A stretch of 64,000 bases of DNA from Entrophospora sp. SA101 (GCA_958430865.1 CAUDNR010004223.1:1-64000), one strand, 5' to 3'; positions 48,694 to 61,970 are shown, counted from the first letter of the stretch. Translations and numbers: made by a program. Notes: generated by a model not told the origin, from the sequence alone.

Positions 48694-49967
48694 TTTTCAT
48701 TAGTATTGTTAGTCATATTCGTCAAGAGAACTAAAATAAAATTCGCAATTATTTGCGACAGCCATAAATATTTTATAATGGTAACTATCAAGGGTAACTA
48801 TTATATGATAGTTACCACCGCTGCAAATATCTAATTGTGGCAGGTGTCTAAACAACATATAGTTAATAATAGAATAAACCCATTACGAGTTTTTGCATAG
48901 TTGAAGAATAAAAGCCATGGAATATAAGTGGACACAATAAATCAGGAGTCTTTTATCCAGACTAGGGATTGTAAGATAAAAGAAGCATCAACTATAATTC
49001 GGGGCAAGTAAGACCTAGCCATATGCCAGAAATAAGGACTATCTAGTAAGTAAGTAACTCTGATTGCATGTTTGCAATATCTTGAAGATATTTAGCTTCC
49101 TTTGAAGCATAGTGTAAATCAATCAGTTCATATGTTTCAGGTTTATGTAATATTTTCTGGCCAACAGACAAGAAATGTACTATCCATTTTTAAGTCTCTT
49201 GTTCCATACTAATACAACTGCCCAAATCTCTTGGATTTCCAAGTGGTATCATTGCTATCTTTTTCTTAATTTCAACTGATCCATAAGAAAAGATAGATCT
49301 CTAATGGTCATGTTGCTTTTTTATCTTCTGACACTTCTTATAGTTATTTAATATTAATAATAATATATCATGACAAAGAATCTCACAATAATTGCCAATC
49401 ACTATGCCATGTAAAAGACCATAAACATTGCTCCACATTTATGTAGATTAATGCTGTAAACGTTCAAATAATTATCACTTAATTATTTAAACAATGTTAA
49501 TGAACAGATAATTTAATTGTTGTTAAATTAAAAAGTTATCTTTATTTTATTCGAATTTTGATTCTTTAAATAATAAAATTACAATTCTTAAAATACAAAT
49601 ATAGATCATGAAAGAAATAAAGAAATAAATAAAATTATAATCTCTATATTGTATGGAAGCTTATAGACTTCCCGGAAAGTATTAATCTTAAAAGATAACA
49701 TTCATAATAAATATAATATAATAATAATAATAAAAATAATAATAATATAATAATCATTATACACCATCGCCAAAACTCCTAATAAAAATATCAATAATTC
49801 AAGGAAAAATATTATTCATAATTCTTCAAAGTAAAACGCAATAATCCCGATTGCCAAATTAGTAATAGCGAATTTAAACAAAATGAATTTTTCTACATTA
49901 CCAGATATGGTATGGATTAATTGCCTAATTTCGACTAGAATTATTTTACCGATCAATCAAGATTAAA
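48694..49967. other. Intergenic, possible old gene remnants
   Basis: A near-palindrome GGTAACTATCA/TGATAGTTACC lies at 48780-48816. The minus strand of 49040-49320 reads protein-like in pieces (IAMIPLGNPRDLGSCISMEQ; HKPETYELIDLHYASKEAKY) but with stops between. No gene is supported. Confidence 0.35.
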
Positions 49968-50371
49968 GATTGTTACACAAGTGCTGTAGCTCGGGAGTTC
50001 CTTCAGGCAAATATGCCCGAAGTTATTGGCTGGCCATCTAACAGCCCTGACATCAATCACATAGAAAATCTTTGGAGCATAGTTAAGACCAATGTAGAAA
50101 GGTGACGACCAAAAAATCTCACCAAATTAAAGTGTTTTATGATTGAGGAGTGGGAGAGTATTCCGGATTCTGTTATAAAAAATTTGATAGGCTCAATGAA
50201 GAGATGTTGCGAAGCGATTATTGAAAGAAATGGCGAACAAATTCCTTTTTAATTTTTATAATAAAATCAATTCATTTCAAGTTTTAAATGAGCTATTTTA
50301 TAAGTGATTTGCTTTGTTGGTTGTAAAGTTATTGTAATATTACCGAAGGCAAAATTTTTTGTCCCACACTG
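49968..50371 (+). mobile_element. Tc1-like transposon, 3' part only
   Basis: The C-terminal end of a Tc1-type DDE transposase is readable (WPSNSPDINHIENLW with the last catalytic acidic residue). It is broken by TGA at 50103-50105 in place of an Arg codon and ends at 50252. The 3' terminus GCAAAATTTTTTGTCCCACA then CTG at 50371 is followed by TA, as expected for a Tc1 end. The 5' half and left terminus are missing. Confidence 0.8.
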
Positions 50372-50378
50372 TATATCA

Positions 50379-51586
50379 GAGACTAGATTGCCTCCTAAAT
50401 CAGCAAAATATTGCTACCCATTTCCCAAAGATTATCATGGATGGTGGGACTGTGATCCTGATCATCCCAACAGTGCAGGTGTTGGCTTAATACTTTCACC
50501 TTTCCTAACAAAACATGTCCAAAAAATCACATCATCAAAAGGAAGATACATAGTTGCAGATTTACTTTTCCCCAATCGAATCAAGCTTCAAATTATCCAA
50601 GTATATTCACCAGCAGCCTCAGATCCCAACATACTAACTCCAGTTCATAATCAACTAATCTCATTCATCAATCAAAGCCTGCAAAATAATTTCTCTTTAA
50701 TTATAATGGGTGATTTCAACTCAGATCCTGTGAATGTTCACCCTATAATTACATCATCAAGATCATGTCCAATAAAATACAAAGTAACATATCACCTTAT
50801 GTCAAAAAATTTCTTAGATATTGCATCACTCTTTTCTGACAATCCACAACATACATGGTCTAATGGTATCCAATCATCAAGAATTGATCAAATTTGGATA
50901 TCACCATCATTATCACTTACACCAATCTCATTCAAAACAATTGATATTACTCCTTTTACAATGCTGATCATAAATTAATTATATGTTCATTTGAGATATC
51001 TAACTTAACTTCACAACCAACAACACATTCCATAAAAACCAATACATGTTCACGACAAATATTTAACTATTCAGCAACTACTTTTGAACAATGGACAAAG
51101 TTTGCAAACAAAATAGGCCTAATGATTGAAAGATCAAAATTAAAATTTCTAATTCAACAGCCCAAATCTTTGAACAACATAAATTCAATTTGGCAAGAAT
51201 TCTCCAAAATCATTATATCTGCAGCAAATGAAACCCTCCCTACAAAAAAAGTTTCACCACATGCTACTCCTCACTGACTATTAGTCAACACCTCATTATT
51301 CAAACAACTTTGTAAAATCACACATCTCCTTTCTTCATTACATTCATTTAAACAATCTACTCCATTGCCAATAAAATGGCATACAACATTTTGCTCAGTT
51401 AAAACCATTGCTTCCTTACATAACTACACATTCCCTAGTTTTATACTTTTCAACACAGAAGTTCTTGAAAATATTATAAATTTGACTAAAACTTTTGAAC
51501 ATTCACTTTGACAAATCTGTCTCATAAAAGAACGGGACTTCATCAACAAACAAATCACTGAAAATATCAAAAAACATTGTAATAAC
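50379..51586 (+). pseudogene. LINE endonuclease segment
   Basis: The frame ISETRLPPKSAKYCYP opens directly after the Tc1 end; the usual first residues of the EEP endonuclease are absent. Recognisable blocks are SAGVGLILSP, LQIIQVYSPAAS, IIMGDFNSDP and the late WSNG-SSRIDQIWIS. A frameshift near 50965 precedes the terminal ADHKLI block, where the catalytic His-containing SDH is expected. Stops follow at about 51278 and 51512 in the linker to the RT. Confidence 0.8.
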
Positions 51587-52561
51587 ATGAAAGACAACCT
51601 CTCAAGTATGCTCTCATCAATTCTTGAAAAACCTTACAGACGTATCGACCTTAAGAAAATCTTGATTACTCTACCTGATGGATCTCAACATATATCCTCA
51701 GATCCAGACACTGTGAAATCTCATACAAGAATTCACTTCTCAAATATTTCTAGCACAGCAAATAATCCACCTCCTAATAACTTATGGAATGAGTGGGCTC
51801 ATGTCTATCAACCCCTAAACTACATCAAACCTGAATGGTATGACTCCATACTTTCACCTATTACAAAAACTGAATTATTAAATAACATATCAGATCTCCC
51901 TTTAAAAAAAGGTGCTGGACCATCATCAATCTCAAATGAAATGCTAAAACATCTGAATCCAGATACCATAGAAATTTTGCTTTCACTATTCAACAGATGC
52001 ATATCCACATCTCATATTCCATCAGCTTGGAAACATGCCAATGTTTATCCCATACCAAAACCCAAAGAATGGCATTATCAACTCACACACACTCGTCCTA
52101 TTACATTATTAGAATGCACTCGTAAATGCTTCTATAAAATCATCACAAATAGACTATCATCAACCATGTTAACTCATCCCATCCTAAAAGGAAATAATTT
52201 TGTTGGCTTGCCAGGGAAATCATGTCAAGAACCAATCCACATTATTAATGCAATTTCTGAGAATGCACGGGAATCTAAAAAAGAATGCTGGATTCTCTCA
52301 CAAGATATGAGTAAAGCTTTTGACCTAATCAATAGAAGTATGTTAGATAAAGCCATGGCACATCTCCACTTCCCTCAAAAATTAAGGAAAATATTTCTCA
52401 CTGCATTTCAAGATAGAACAAATCAAGTCATCACAGACTATGGGCTAACTGACCCTTATCAATTGAGTAATGGAGTTGATCAAGGTGAAGTTTTCTCTCC
52501 ATTGATGTGGTGCATATATTATGATCCTTTACTATGTCATATCAATCCAAATCAAAATTAG
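51587..52561 (+). pseudogene. LINE reverse transcriptase, N-terminal part
   Basis: Contains the fingers and palm entry of the RT: KKGAGPSSISNEMLKHL, NVYPIPKPKEW, TRPITLLECTRKCFYKIITN, the first catalytic Asp region LSQDMSKAFDLINRSML and GVDQGEVFSPLMWCIYYDPL. The frame ends at 52561 and continues one frame over in the next entry, with 28 nt overlap. Confidence 0.88.
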
Positions 52562-55262
52562 GATACACCATCAATACTACTTTACCATCTAATTTAACAG
52601 TTAATCCATACACCACCAACACTGAATCTGTCACAATTACAAATTTTGCATACATGGATGATACCACATGGATTGCACCATCAAAAGAAAAAATGAACAA
52701 AATTCTATCAATTGCTTCTTCTTTCTACCAATTAAATGCCATTAAAGTAAATCCTGACAAATCAACATTGATGGTCATTAATTCATCAGAAAATGACAAT
52801 GAAACAAATGCAACATTCAATAACATACCAATTCATTCCACTCCCACAAATACCCCAGTTAGAATTCTAGGAGTATGGTTCAATACTTCTGGCTCACGAA
52901 AACACCACATTTCCTCTTTCAAAAATACAATCAACACCTTCAAATCATTACTTTACCCCAAAAAATTAACAGGAGAACAAATCAAATATATAATAAATCA
53001 TGTCCTTGCACCTAAACTAGAATACAGGTATCAAACCACTTTCTTCTCTAAAAAAGAATGTAAACAATTACTTTCCCCTATCACAAAACTATTTAAAAAC
53101 AAACTAGGTCTATCTCGAGCATTTCCAAACTCTGCTATTTATCATCCACAATTTTACAATCTGTTTGACTATTGGCAACTACAATGTCAATCAATGATTA
53201 CAAACTTCATTGTTCGTATTAATGATCCATCACTCATAGGTAAAATAACATATATGCAACTAAAACAACTTCAATCTACATTATGGATCCCTTTCTGCCC
53301 ATTATTGATGACACAAGCACTTCCTACAAAATTAAACAACAAAAATATTACAGCTGCCTGTGTCACATTAATGATTTCTTCTCATATATCATGCCAACCT
53401 TCATCTTCTTTCATCTCCTCTTTTAACATCAAAGGTGGCAATGTCCCATTGATAAACATTATACAAAATCAATATTTCAAGATAATACCATTACTCAAAA
53501 AACACTCAATATTTTTCTTAGAACAATTACTTTCATGTGATTGTTCAACCTTTCTCCCAATAAACATGTTATTTCATAGACTACCTCTTAGTAAATTTCG
53601 TAGGCCTCCTAAATGGTACAATATACTTAAATCTCAATTATGTCAACCACAAACAAATTTTTTAAACAATATATCAAATTTACCTCACACCAATCCATTC
53701 ATTTTCCCTTCCTTATACACACCTCCAACTGACATGAGACACAAACCTATAATAGCATCCATAATAAACTCTGATCTCATAATAGCCAAGCGTATATCAT
53801 CTACATTGTACAGACATTATATATTGAATAATACAAATACAGATATTAATACAATTTCACCATGCACAGGATGTCAAAGATCCATCTACTCAACAAATGC
53901 ACCATGCACCATTACAAATATCTCAAACCAAATTTACCTTGCTTGCAAAAAATTACCATCATCAACATACCAACTTAGAATAAATATATCAGATATGAGA
54001 TATCTAATACAGCATATCAATAATACACCACCTGTCACAATTGATAATAATATATCCTTAAATGTATCACACTTAATAAATCACCAACTTATACAATCCA
54101 CATTCACCTCCTCACCAATACAAAATATACTATTATCATATGCCAACAACAACCATTCCTCTCAATCATTGACATTCTACACTGATGGATCTTTATCAAA
54201 ATTTGGTCAACAAGATATTAAATTATCTTGTGCCTGGATTCAACTAAAAAACGAAAATGTCAAACACTCTTTTTCTTGTTCATTGACATCCTTTCCCTCT
54301 TCAACAAGAGCAGAATTAATGGCAATTATGACTGCTCTTATAACTTGTCCACAATACTGTTTGGTGTCAATTTATACAGACAATCAATCATCTATCCAAC
54401 TACTTGACAACAACATCACACCTAACACTACTCGCAATAAATTTAAAATCAAAAATTACTCTATAATATCCTCAATCCACCACATAAAAAAATCATTATC
54501 ATTAAAAATATTCTTTCATAAAATTAAATCACATTCAGGCAATAAATATAATGATTTAGTTGATAACATAGCTAAATCAGCTTTGTCTGAAATACTCCAC
54601 ATAAATCCTTCTTCTATCAAACTCAATTCTCCAATCATATTCAATCAACAATATATTGATTATCCTCTACGTTCTTTCATAAAATTAAATTCAAACTCAC
54701 AAGCAATAATTAAATGGCAAACACAACCTACCTTGGTAAAGCAAATTCCATCAAATACATCTATCAATTGGTCATATACAGAATTTTGTCTAAAATTCTC
54801 CCATTACTCAATGTTCACTGAAAATAATTCACACTTTTACCATGGCTCATTATACTCATTCAAGCTTGAAATTCTCCATAACACATTACCTACAATAAAA
54901 AATTTAATACGCAACTATCCAAGACTACTCCCACCCAATCTTAATTGTCTCTATTGTAATCAATCACCTGAAAATACTACACACCTATTTTCTTGTCAAG
55001 CTAATTCTAATTTGGACACAATTCCATGGCTAATAATCCAACAATCAATAATCTCTGAAATCTCAAATTGGTATAGATCCTCCAAAATCACACAAATTAA
55101 ACAACTATTACAACCTCTATTCCAATCTAACTTCAATCATACTTCACATGTAATACTTGCAGCTGGATTAATTCCATCATCTCTGATTAACTCCATATAT
55201 CCAATATTTACTTCCCACAAAAAAACTTCAATCATCATTCACATCATCTCCTACAATCTAAT
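52534..55262 (+). pseudogene. LINE RT C-terminal part, RNase H and zinc knuckle
   Basis: The frame resumes with the RT active site FAYMDDTTWIAPSKEKM and thumb (VNPDKSTLMVIN, VRILGVWFNTSG). RNase H follows with its acidic residues in place: LTFYTDGSLSKFG, SSTRAELMAIMTAL, SIYTDNQSSIQL and YNDLVDNIAKSAL. A zinc knuckle CLYCNQSPENTTHLFSC is near the end. The open frame runs into the N gap, so its true end is unknown. Confidence 0.88.
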
Positions 55263-55272
55263 NNNNNNNNNN
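55263..55272. other. Assembly gap (10 N)
   Basis: Ten undetermined bases. The LINE ends on the left and U2AF2 exons begin on the right, so adjacency across this point is not proven. Confidence 0.99.
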
Positions 55273-55334
55273 AATTAAATGCTGCTTTTCATTTCTTCAT
55301 AATAATCAAACAAAATATTATTATAATAAAATAG

Positions 55335-55638
55335 ATATAGTTGAGGATGTTAGAGAAGAATGTTCTAAATTTGGTTGCATCATTGATATGAAAATTCCTA
55401 GACCAGGTCAATCAACTACTGGTGTTGGCAAGGTATATCATTTATTTTTATATAATTTAATCAATTGACCAAATAAATTCTAATTACATTTATTTATTTA
55501 TTAAAGATTTTTGTAAGATTCGATTCTGCAGAGGCAGCTGGTATAGCACTTCGAGCACTTGCAGGAAGAAAGTTTGCTGAACGTACAGTTCTTACATCTT
55601 ATTTTGCTGAAGAACAATACTTTGCAGAAGACACTTAA
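55335..55638 (+). CDS. U2AF2: U2AF large subunit, C-terminal UHM exons (partial)
   Basis: Two exons (55335-55432, 55507-55638) encode the end of U2AF65: IVEDVREECSKFGCIIDMKI then PRPGQSTTGVGK, followed by IFVRFDSAEAAGIALRALAG and RKFAERTVLTSYF before a stop. This is the U2AF-homology motif that binds SF1 during 3' splice-site recognition in the nucleus; the R-x-F motif is RKF. The upstream exons (RS region, RRM1, RRM2) are not in the window: they are lost, or lie across the N gap. The exon begins after a good acceptor (AAATAG), so the gene continues upstream. The visible part is intact. Confidence 0.88.
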
Positions 55639-55741
55639 TTTTTTATGTCATCCTGTTGATCATTTAATTAATTTAGATTTAAAGATAAATAAAAATGTGT
55701 TGTCGCGTTAATAGTAATAAAATAAATTATGAAATTAAAAA

Positions 55742-58700
55742 ATGAAAATAGAGGAACTAATTATTGATGGTTTCAAATTATATGCAACTCATAACCCATA
55801 TTACTGGCTGGGATCCTGAATTTAATGCCATTACAGGTCTTAACAGTTCAGGACAATCAAATATATTGGACGCCATTTGTTTTGTCTTGGGGCTCACAAA
55901 CTTGTCAAAGGTAAATTTAAAATATTGTTACTTAATTAGACAATTAGTTATACCTTATTTTGTCTTGCTCTTTAGGTTAGAGCAAATAGTTTACAAGACT
56001 TGATATATAAATGTGGACAGGCAGGTGTTACTAAAGCTTCAGTTACTATTGTGTTTAATAATGAAGATGGAGAAAATAGCCCTATTGGGTTTGAACAATA
56101 TAGTCAAATAAGTGTGACAAGACAAGTAAGTGCATAATAAGTTTATAAATCTATCAGTTAATATAACCTTTATATAAATATATTAATAAAACTTCTAATA
56201 AAATAGATTATGAATTGTCAAAGCAAATACATTGTAAATGGTCATTGAGCCCAGCAAAAACAAGTTGCAAATTTATTTGAATCAGTTCAACTTAACATAA
56301 ATAATCCACATTTTTTAATTATGCAAGGTAAAATCACAAAGGTTTTAAACATGAAACCACTTGAAATCTTGAGCATGATTGAAGAAGCTGCTGGCACTAG
56401 AATGTTTGAAGAGAGAAAGAAAAGAGCATTGAGTACTATTGAAAAAAAAAAGAGAAAAAAGTTCAAGAAATTACTCAGGTACATAAATATTTTTAGTCAA
56501 TAATAAAATATTCACAATTTATATGAATAATTCTTCTTTAACGTGCATTTAGATACTTAGGGAGGTGATTGAACCAAAATTGGAAAAACTAAGAGCTAAA
56601 AAGAATTCTTATCTTGAATTCCAAAAAAATAGAAGTTGACATTGAACATCTAAGTTGATTAATTATTGCATATGAGTATACACAAAATCAAGTATTATTA
56701 TGGCTCTTTTCCTGCAATATTAATATGAAATTTTATACATGTATATATTTATTTAATTATTTAACTAAATTTTTCATATAATTAAGGAAAAGCTTGATAG
56801 ATCTGATACTATTATTGAGAACAACAAAAACAGAATAAATGATTTAGAAGGAAATTATTGAAGAACTTAAGGAGGAACTCAAGTTTTTAGAAAATGATAT
56901 CAGACAAACATCTTTAAAAAGAGAAAAGGTATAATTTTTATTAACTATATATATATTCTTCTTTTTCACTCCAATACTTTTATATTATTATTATGATTAT
57001 TATTATTATTAATCAATAGAGTTTTATAGGAAAGAGCTAACAGTGGTAGATTACAAGAATTGGAAAATAATGTAACTGAATATTCTAATCAAATGGTCAG
57101 AATTAATACAAAATATGAACTTAATAAAACTTCCATTCAAGAAGAATCAAACAATAAAGAGATATGCTTGGATGATAGATTAGAGGTATTTGTAAATTAA
57201 TAAACAAATAACCAAAATTTTTTTGATTCTCAAAAAAAACTACTGCTAATTCTTTCAGTAAAGTTCACTAGGGTATAATCAATTAAATAAATAATCTTTT
57301 CTATATAGATAGAACAAGGTTTGATATAAAAAACTCAAGAGTACAAAATGCATGAAACTCATTATGAAGAGGCAAAAAAATCCATGATCAAAAAAACAAA
57401 CAAGTTTGTAAATCTGAAGAACTTTTACAAACTTTGTCAACTGGTGTTTCTGCTCAAGAAGGTCAGGAAAATGGGTATATGGAACAACTTCAAGGTACAT
57501 ATTTATTTATATATGACTTATATGAGGATAAAAAAAATTGCTCAAGATATATTTTATTATTGTTACTAGAGGTTAAAAGTAATTCAACTCAGGCACTAAC
57601 TGAAATTGAACAAGCCAAATTAAAAATTCCTCATCTTAAAAAAGAGTTAAAAGAAAAAGAACCATTAGCTACCAAAGCTGCAAGAGATAGTACAGGTATT
57701 TTATCTGATTTAGAGTCTTCAAGATTGGAAGCACAACAGTTACAAATAGCTTTATCACTAATTGATTGGAATGCAAGTAGAGAAGAAGATTTATTGCATG
57801 AAAAGTCCTTTGAAGAATCCAAGATACAAGAACTAACAGATGTTTGTGTTTCCTATTTTTAATATTTTTTAGTAAAATTATTTTTGCACATATGTAATTT
57901 TTTTTAATTATTTATTTTTGTTAGAAATATGAATATATTTCCAGTCAATTAGGAAATACTCAGTTTACTTATAAAGACCCTACATCAAATTTTAATAGAA
58001 ATAAAGTTAAAGGATTAGTTGTTGAATTGATTACTTTAGATTCAAAATATGCTGAATGTTCAACCACTTTAGAAATTTGTGCTGGTGGAAGATTATATAA
58101 TGTACAACAATATTTATTTATTTATTGTCATATAGATAGTGGTATTGCTTTGTTTTAATGTAAAAAAAAATAACATTTGTTTATTTATTAAATTTCAGGT
58201 TGTTGTAGATAATGAAAATGTTGGTACATAACTTTTAGAAAGAGGTCAACTTAAAAGATGTGTGACTATCATTCCACTAAACCAAATCCAAGTATCTAAA
58301 ATGTCATCTGAGGTAAAAGAGGAAAGGATAATGTAATTTATGTAATTATTTATTAATTATTTTTATTTTTGTAATAGAAACTTGCAGTTTCTAAACAAAT
58401 TTCTCCAGACAAAGTAGATTTGGCATTAAACTTGATATGTTATGCTAATGAAGTAAAAGCAGCGATGGAATATGTTTTTGGCAATACATTGATTTGCATG
58501 GATGCTGAAACAGCAAAATGAGTCACGTTTAACAGGAATGTCCATACTAAATCTGTTACTTTGGATGGAGATGTTTACGATTCATCCAGTACTCTTCAAG
58601 GCAGATCTAACCCCCCCCCCCCTCAGCTGGGATTCTCACAAAAATGCAAACTCTTAAAGATATAAAAAAAGAATTGAAGTCTCATAAGCAAGTTTTACAA

Positions 58701-60819
58701 AGTTTAAATTCAGAATTAAGAAACTCACAAACTATTATGAATAAATATAATCAAATAAAGAAAGAATTAGAATTGAAATCACATGCAATTACATTATTGG
58801 AATAACAGATAAAACAAAGGAGTAACTCACAGGTATATATAATTATTAATTATCTGAATGAATAATTGTTTAAATTTTTAAAAAAGATTATTATTGTTAG
58901 ATTATTCAAATTGTTGATAACATAAAATCTCAAATTCATGAGCAAGAGGCTATAATTGTAACTTCGCAAAATAAACATCATAGTGCATTACAAGATTGCC
59001 AAAGAATTGAAGATGAAATGAGAGAGCTTAATGATAACCATGATTCAAAAATAGAAGATATTATGGTAGATTTTAAATCAATTGGTTTTTGTTATTATTT
59101 ATTTACTTTGTTTTAATTTTTTTTAAAAAAAAAACAAAAAGAGGATGGTATCCAAAGGGAAAACTGAATTACCAGAATTGAATGCATATGTTAAAGATAT
59201 GCAACAAAAAGTGCAAACTTTAAAAATAGAAATTAGTAAGTTATAAAAATTTTATTACAATAAAGGAATGTATTAAAAAATAGAATGATTAAATGGGATT
59301 TGTCATTATATAATTGTTTAGAGCAACTTGAAGAGGATTTACAAAATGCAAACAAAAAAATAGAAAAATTATGATAATAACATTAAGCAATTAGAGAATG
59401 AAGCTGATTCAATGAGAACAGAAATGACAACAAATAAGGTTTATCATTGATACTATTCTGAAAATTTTAAAAGTGTATTATGTTTATAATTATGTTTAAT
59501 TAAATTCAGAATACATGCCTATATTTTTTAGGAAATGTATGATAATGCTTTAATTGAGTTAGAGAAGGAAAGAGAAAAGTTATCTGCTTTAGATGAAGAA
59601 CTTGGAGAACTTCAAAATGCATTTAAGGCCAAAACTAATCAATTAAACAACATACAATTGGAAATTACAAACCTTAATCATGAAGTTGACAAAGTACTTC
59701 AAGAAAAGGGAATGTCTCAACAAATTGTTCAGCAAATGGAAAGAGAAAATGATTGGATTATGCATCAAAAGCAGTGGGTTTATTATTGTTGTTGTTGTTA
59801 TTATAGTGAAAAAGTGGTTTTTCATTAACGGATTTAAAAATTTTTCTAGTCATTTTGGTGAAGTAAATTCTCTGTATGATTTTGAGAATAATAGTCCAAA
59901 TGAGTGTAAAAAAATTACAAGAAAAACACAATAGTATATGAAAAAAAATCAATGCTAAAGTAATGAAGGGTATGTTATTTTTTTTTTCAGTTAAAAAATA
60001 TAAGATATTAGATTTATAAAAGGTCCAAATTTTATTATTTATAAGGGTGGAACAAGATGAAGCTACTTTAAAAAAAATGTTGACAACTGTACAAAAAGAT
60101 AAGAAAAAAATTGAGAATACTATTGTTGAACTTGATAAATATAAAAATGATGCAGTATCAAAAACCTGGGAAAAAGTTAATGCATAAGTTACAATTTTAC
60201 ATATATTTATAGTGTATGTATTTTGTTTAATAATATATCATTATATAAATTTTAGTGATTTTGGGACAATTTTCAGTGAATTGTTGCCAAACAATTTTGC
60301 AAAACTTCAACCACTAGCAAATAAAGAATTAAAAGATGGTTTAGAAGTTAAAGTACAACTTGGCTCAGTATGGAAAGAGGGTTTAAATGAATTAAGTGGT
60401 GGACAAAGGTAATGTTAATTTTTTATAATGAATCAATTAAAATATATATGCATATATTAATTAATAAATATAAATCATTATTTTAGATCACTTATTGCAT
60501 TATCATTGATTTTGGCTTTATTACAATTTAAACCAGCACCAATGTACATTCTTGATGAAGTGGATGCAGCTCTTGATTTATCACATACACAAAACATTGG
60601 ACAGCTGTTACGAACTAGATTTAAAGGATCACAATTTATTGTGATATCATTAAAAGAAGAATTATTTAATAATGCTAATGTTTTGTTTATTGCAAGATTT
60701 AGAGATGCTACATCAATTGTCGAAGTAAGTGGTTTATAATAATGTTGTTATTGTTGTTGTTGTTGTTGTGTATGCTAATTCAAATTCTTTTTTTTTTTTA
60801 GAGAAAAACAAGAGCTTAA
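55742..60819 (+). pseudogene. SMC2: SMC2 (condensin ATPase) copy with disabling changes
   Basis: A full-length SMC2 can be followed from ATG 55742 to the stop near 60819 with introns in place, including [37 protein letters not shown], the hinge (FNRNKVKGLVVELITL; AMEYVFGNTLICMD), coiled coils, and the C-terminal head [20 protein letters not shown] with Walker [22 protein letters not shown]2 pairs with SMC4 in condensin to compact chromosomes. Lesions: a frameshift near 55785; the Walker A Lys replaced by Gln (SSGQSN, codon 55854-55856); TGA at 56246-56248; TAA near 58228; TGA near 58519; a 12-C run at 58611-58622; and others in the coiled coil. Retained introns argue for DNA duplication, not retroposition. 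Sequencing error is an alternative for some of the lesions. Confidence 0.82.
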
Positions 60820-61357
60820 ATAGATACACAAGAAAAATATAAAAATAAAAAATTGAATATATAAATTTATGTTTTTATATTTTATTAGCCTTTAAAGCAA
60901 TTTTACTCACATCAAGTGTTTTTACTTATGTCATTTTTGACTTAATGGAAGCGAATTTGATGTAATAGTTTTATGGTGCCAATCATCAAATGCTGCGCCA
61001 ACTAGTGAAATTTTTCTATGAAAATCATTCCTTTTATGGAATGCGATTTTTAACAATTTTTTAATTCAAATGTATTCCTTTTTTTTTTTTGTTAAAATGC
61101 CTAAACGGGACCCCGAACAATCTTAGTAGATGGTATATTTGAAGATCACCTTTTCTCTGCCCACTTTTTTTAGAAAATTATACCCAAAAAATTTGAAAAA
61201 TACCCAAAATTCAAATATACCTATCATTTTTTGTTTAAACTGACTTTTTTTTTAATCGTATTTCTTTTTAATGCATATTCTAAGCAGCGACAACATCACA
61301 AAACCATAGTAATTTATTTAAGCAGACTCAATTAAAAAAATTATTTGTGAATGTAGG
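60820..61357. other. Intergenic
   Basis: No gene or repeat recognised between the SMC2 copy and the next TIR element. Confidence 0.4.
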
Positions 61358-61359
61358 TA

Positions 61360-61970
61360 CGGGCAGATCATCTATAATCATTAATGCTTATAGTAACAAT
61401 TGATCAACTTCAAAATACTAAAACAAAAAAAAATTATATCATTTTAAAAAGCTTAACCGATAAGTTTTATTGTTCATGACTCAAGCTTCAAAACTTATCG
61501 GCTGGTTTTTCTTAAACTGAAAATTTGCTGAGCCTTAGCATTTTGAAAATTCCGAATTTTGTTATACACTTAAGAAATTGAGACTAGGTAAATTTCGTGT
61601 AACAACTTTTTTTCATAGAATATTTTCTACAAATTACATTTGATTTATTTGACTTATTTATTTCCTTTTTTTTAAAGTTCTTTACAACAAGAAAGTTTAG
61701 CGAACATATTACATTAAAAGAAAATCATTACCAGATTTGGTCGTGAGATTCAAAATATTGTATATAACACAAAAATTATTGTTGCACTTCTGAGCATAAC
61801 TTTCAAATTTAAAAAATCTATGAAAAGAAAATTCGAGACAAATTTTTTTTTTAGATAATAGACTCCCCTTTTAAAGCTGAATTGAATGGTGGCGAGTTTT
61901 TTAAAATCCAATGTGTGGATCACATAATATTTCAAAAATTTTAACTTTTGAGTATAGATGATCTGCACTG
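61360..61970. mobile_element. Tc1/mariner-like TIR element B, copy 1
   Basis: The left end reads TA then CGGGCAGATCATCTATAATC. The right end is the complement of CAGTGCAGATCATCTATACT followed by TA at 61971, so GCAGATCATCTATA is shared as an inverted repeat and TA flanks both sides. There is no transposase, so the element is non-autonomous (611 bp). An internal inverted repeat AACCGATAAGTTTT / AAAACTTATCGG lies at 61454-61507. Its right 240 bp recurs at 62722-62927. Confidence 0.65.

Larger units (their letters stand above)
50372..55262 (+). mobile_element. LINE (non-LTR retrotransposon), 5'-truncated, dead
   Basis: About 4.9 kb in one orientation: endonuclease, reverse transcriptase, RNase H and a C-terminal zinc knuckle. 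The 5' end is cut exactly at the TA of a Tc1 terminus and the 3' end runs into a 10-N gap. Codon use is richer in CA-type codons than neighbouring genes. Several frameshifts and stops show the copy is inactive. EN+RT+RNase H with a CCHC end places it near the Tad/I type; that is inference. Confidence 0.88.

Noticed and set aside
5740..61970. A bacterial-type defence or biosynthetic system
   Set aside because: All supported genes are ordinary eukaryotic housekeeping or transposon genes; no such gene cluster is present.
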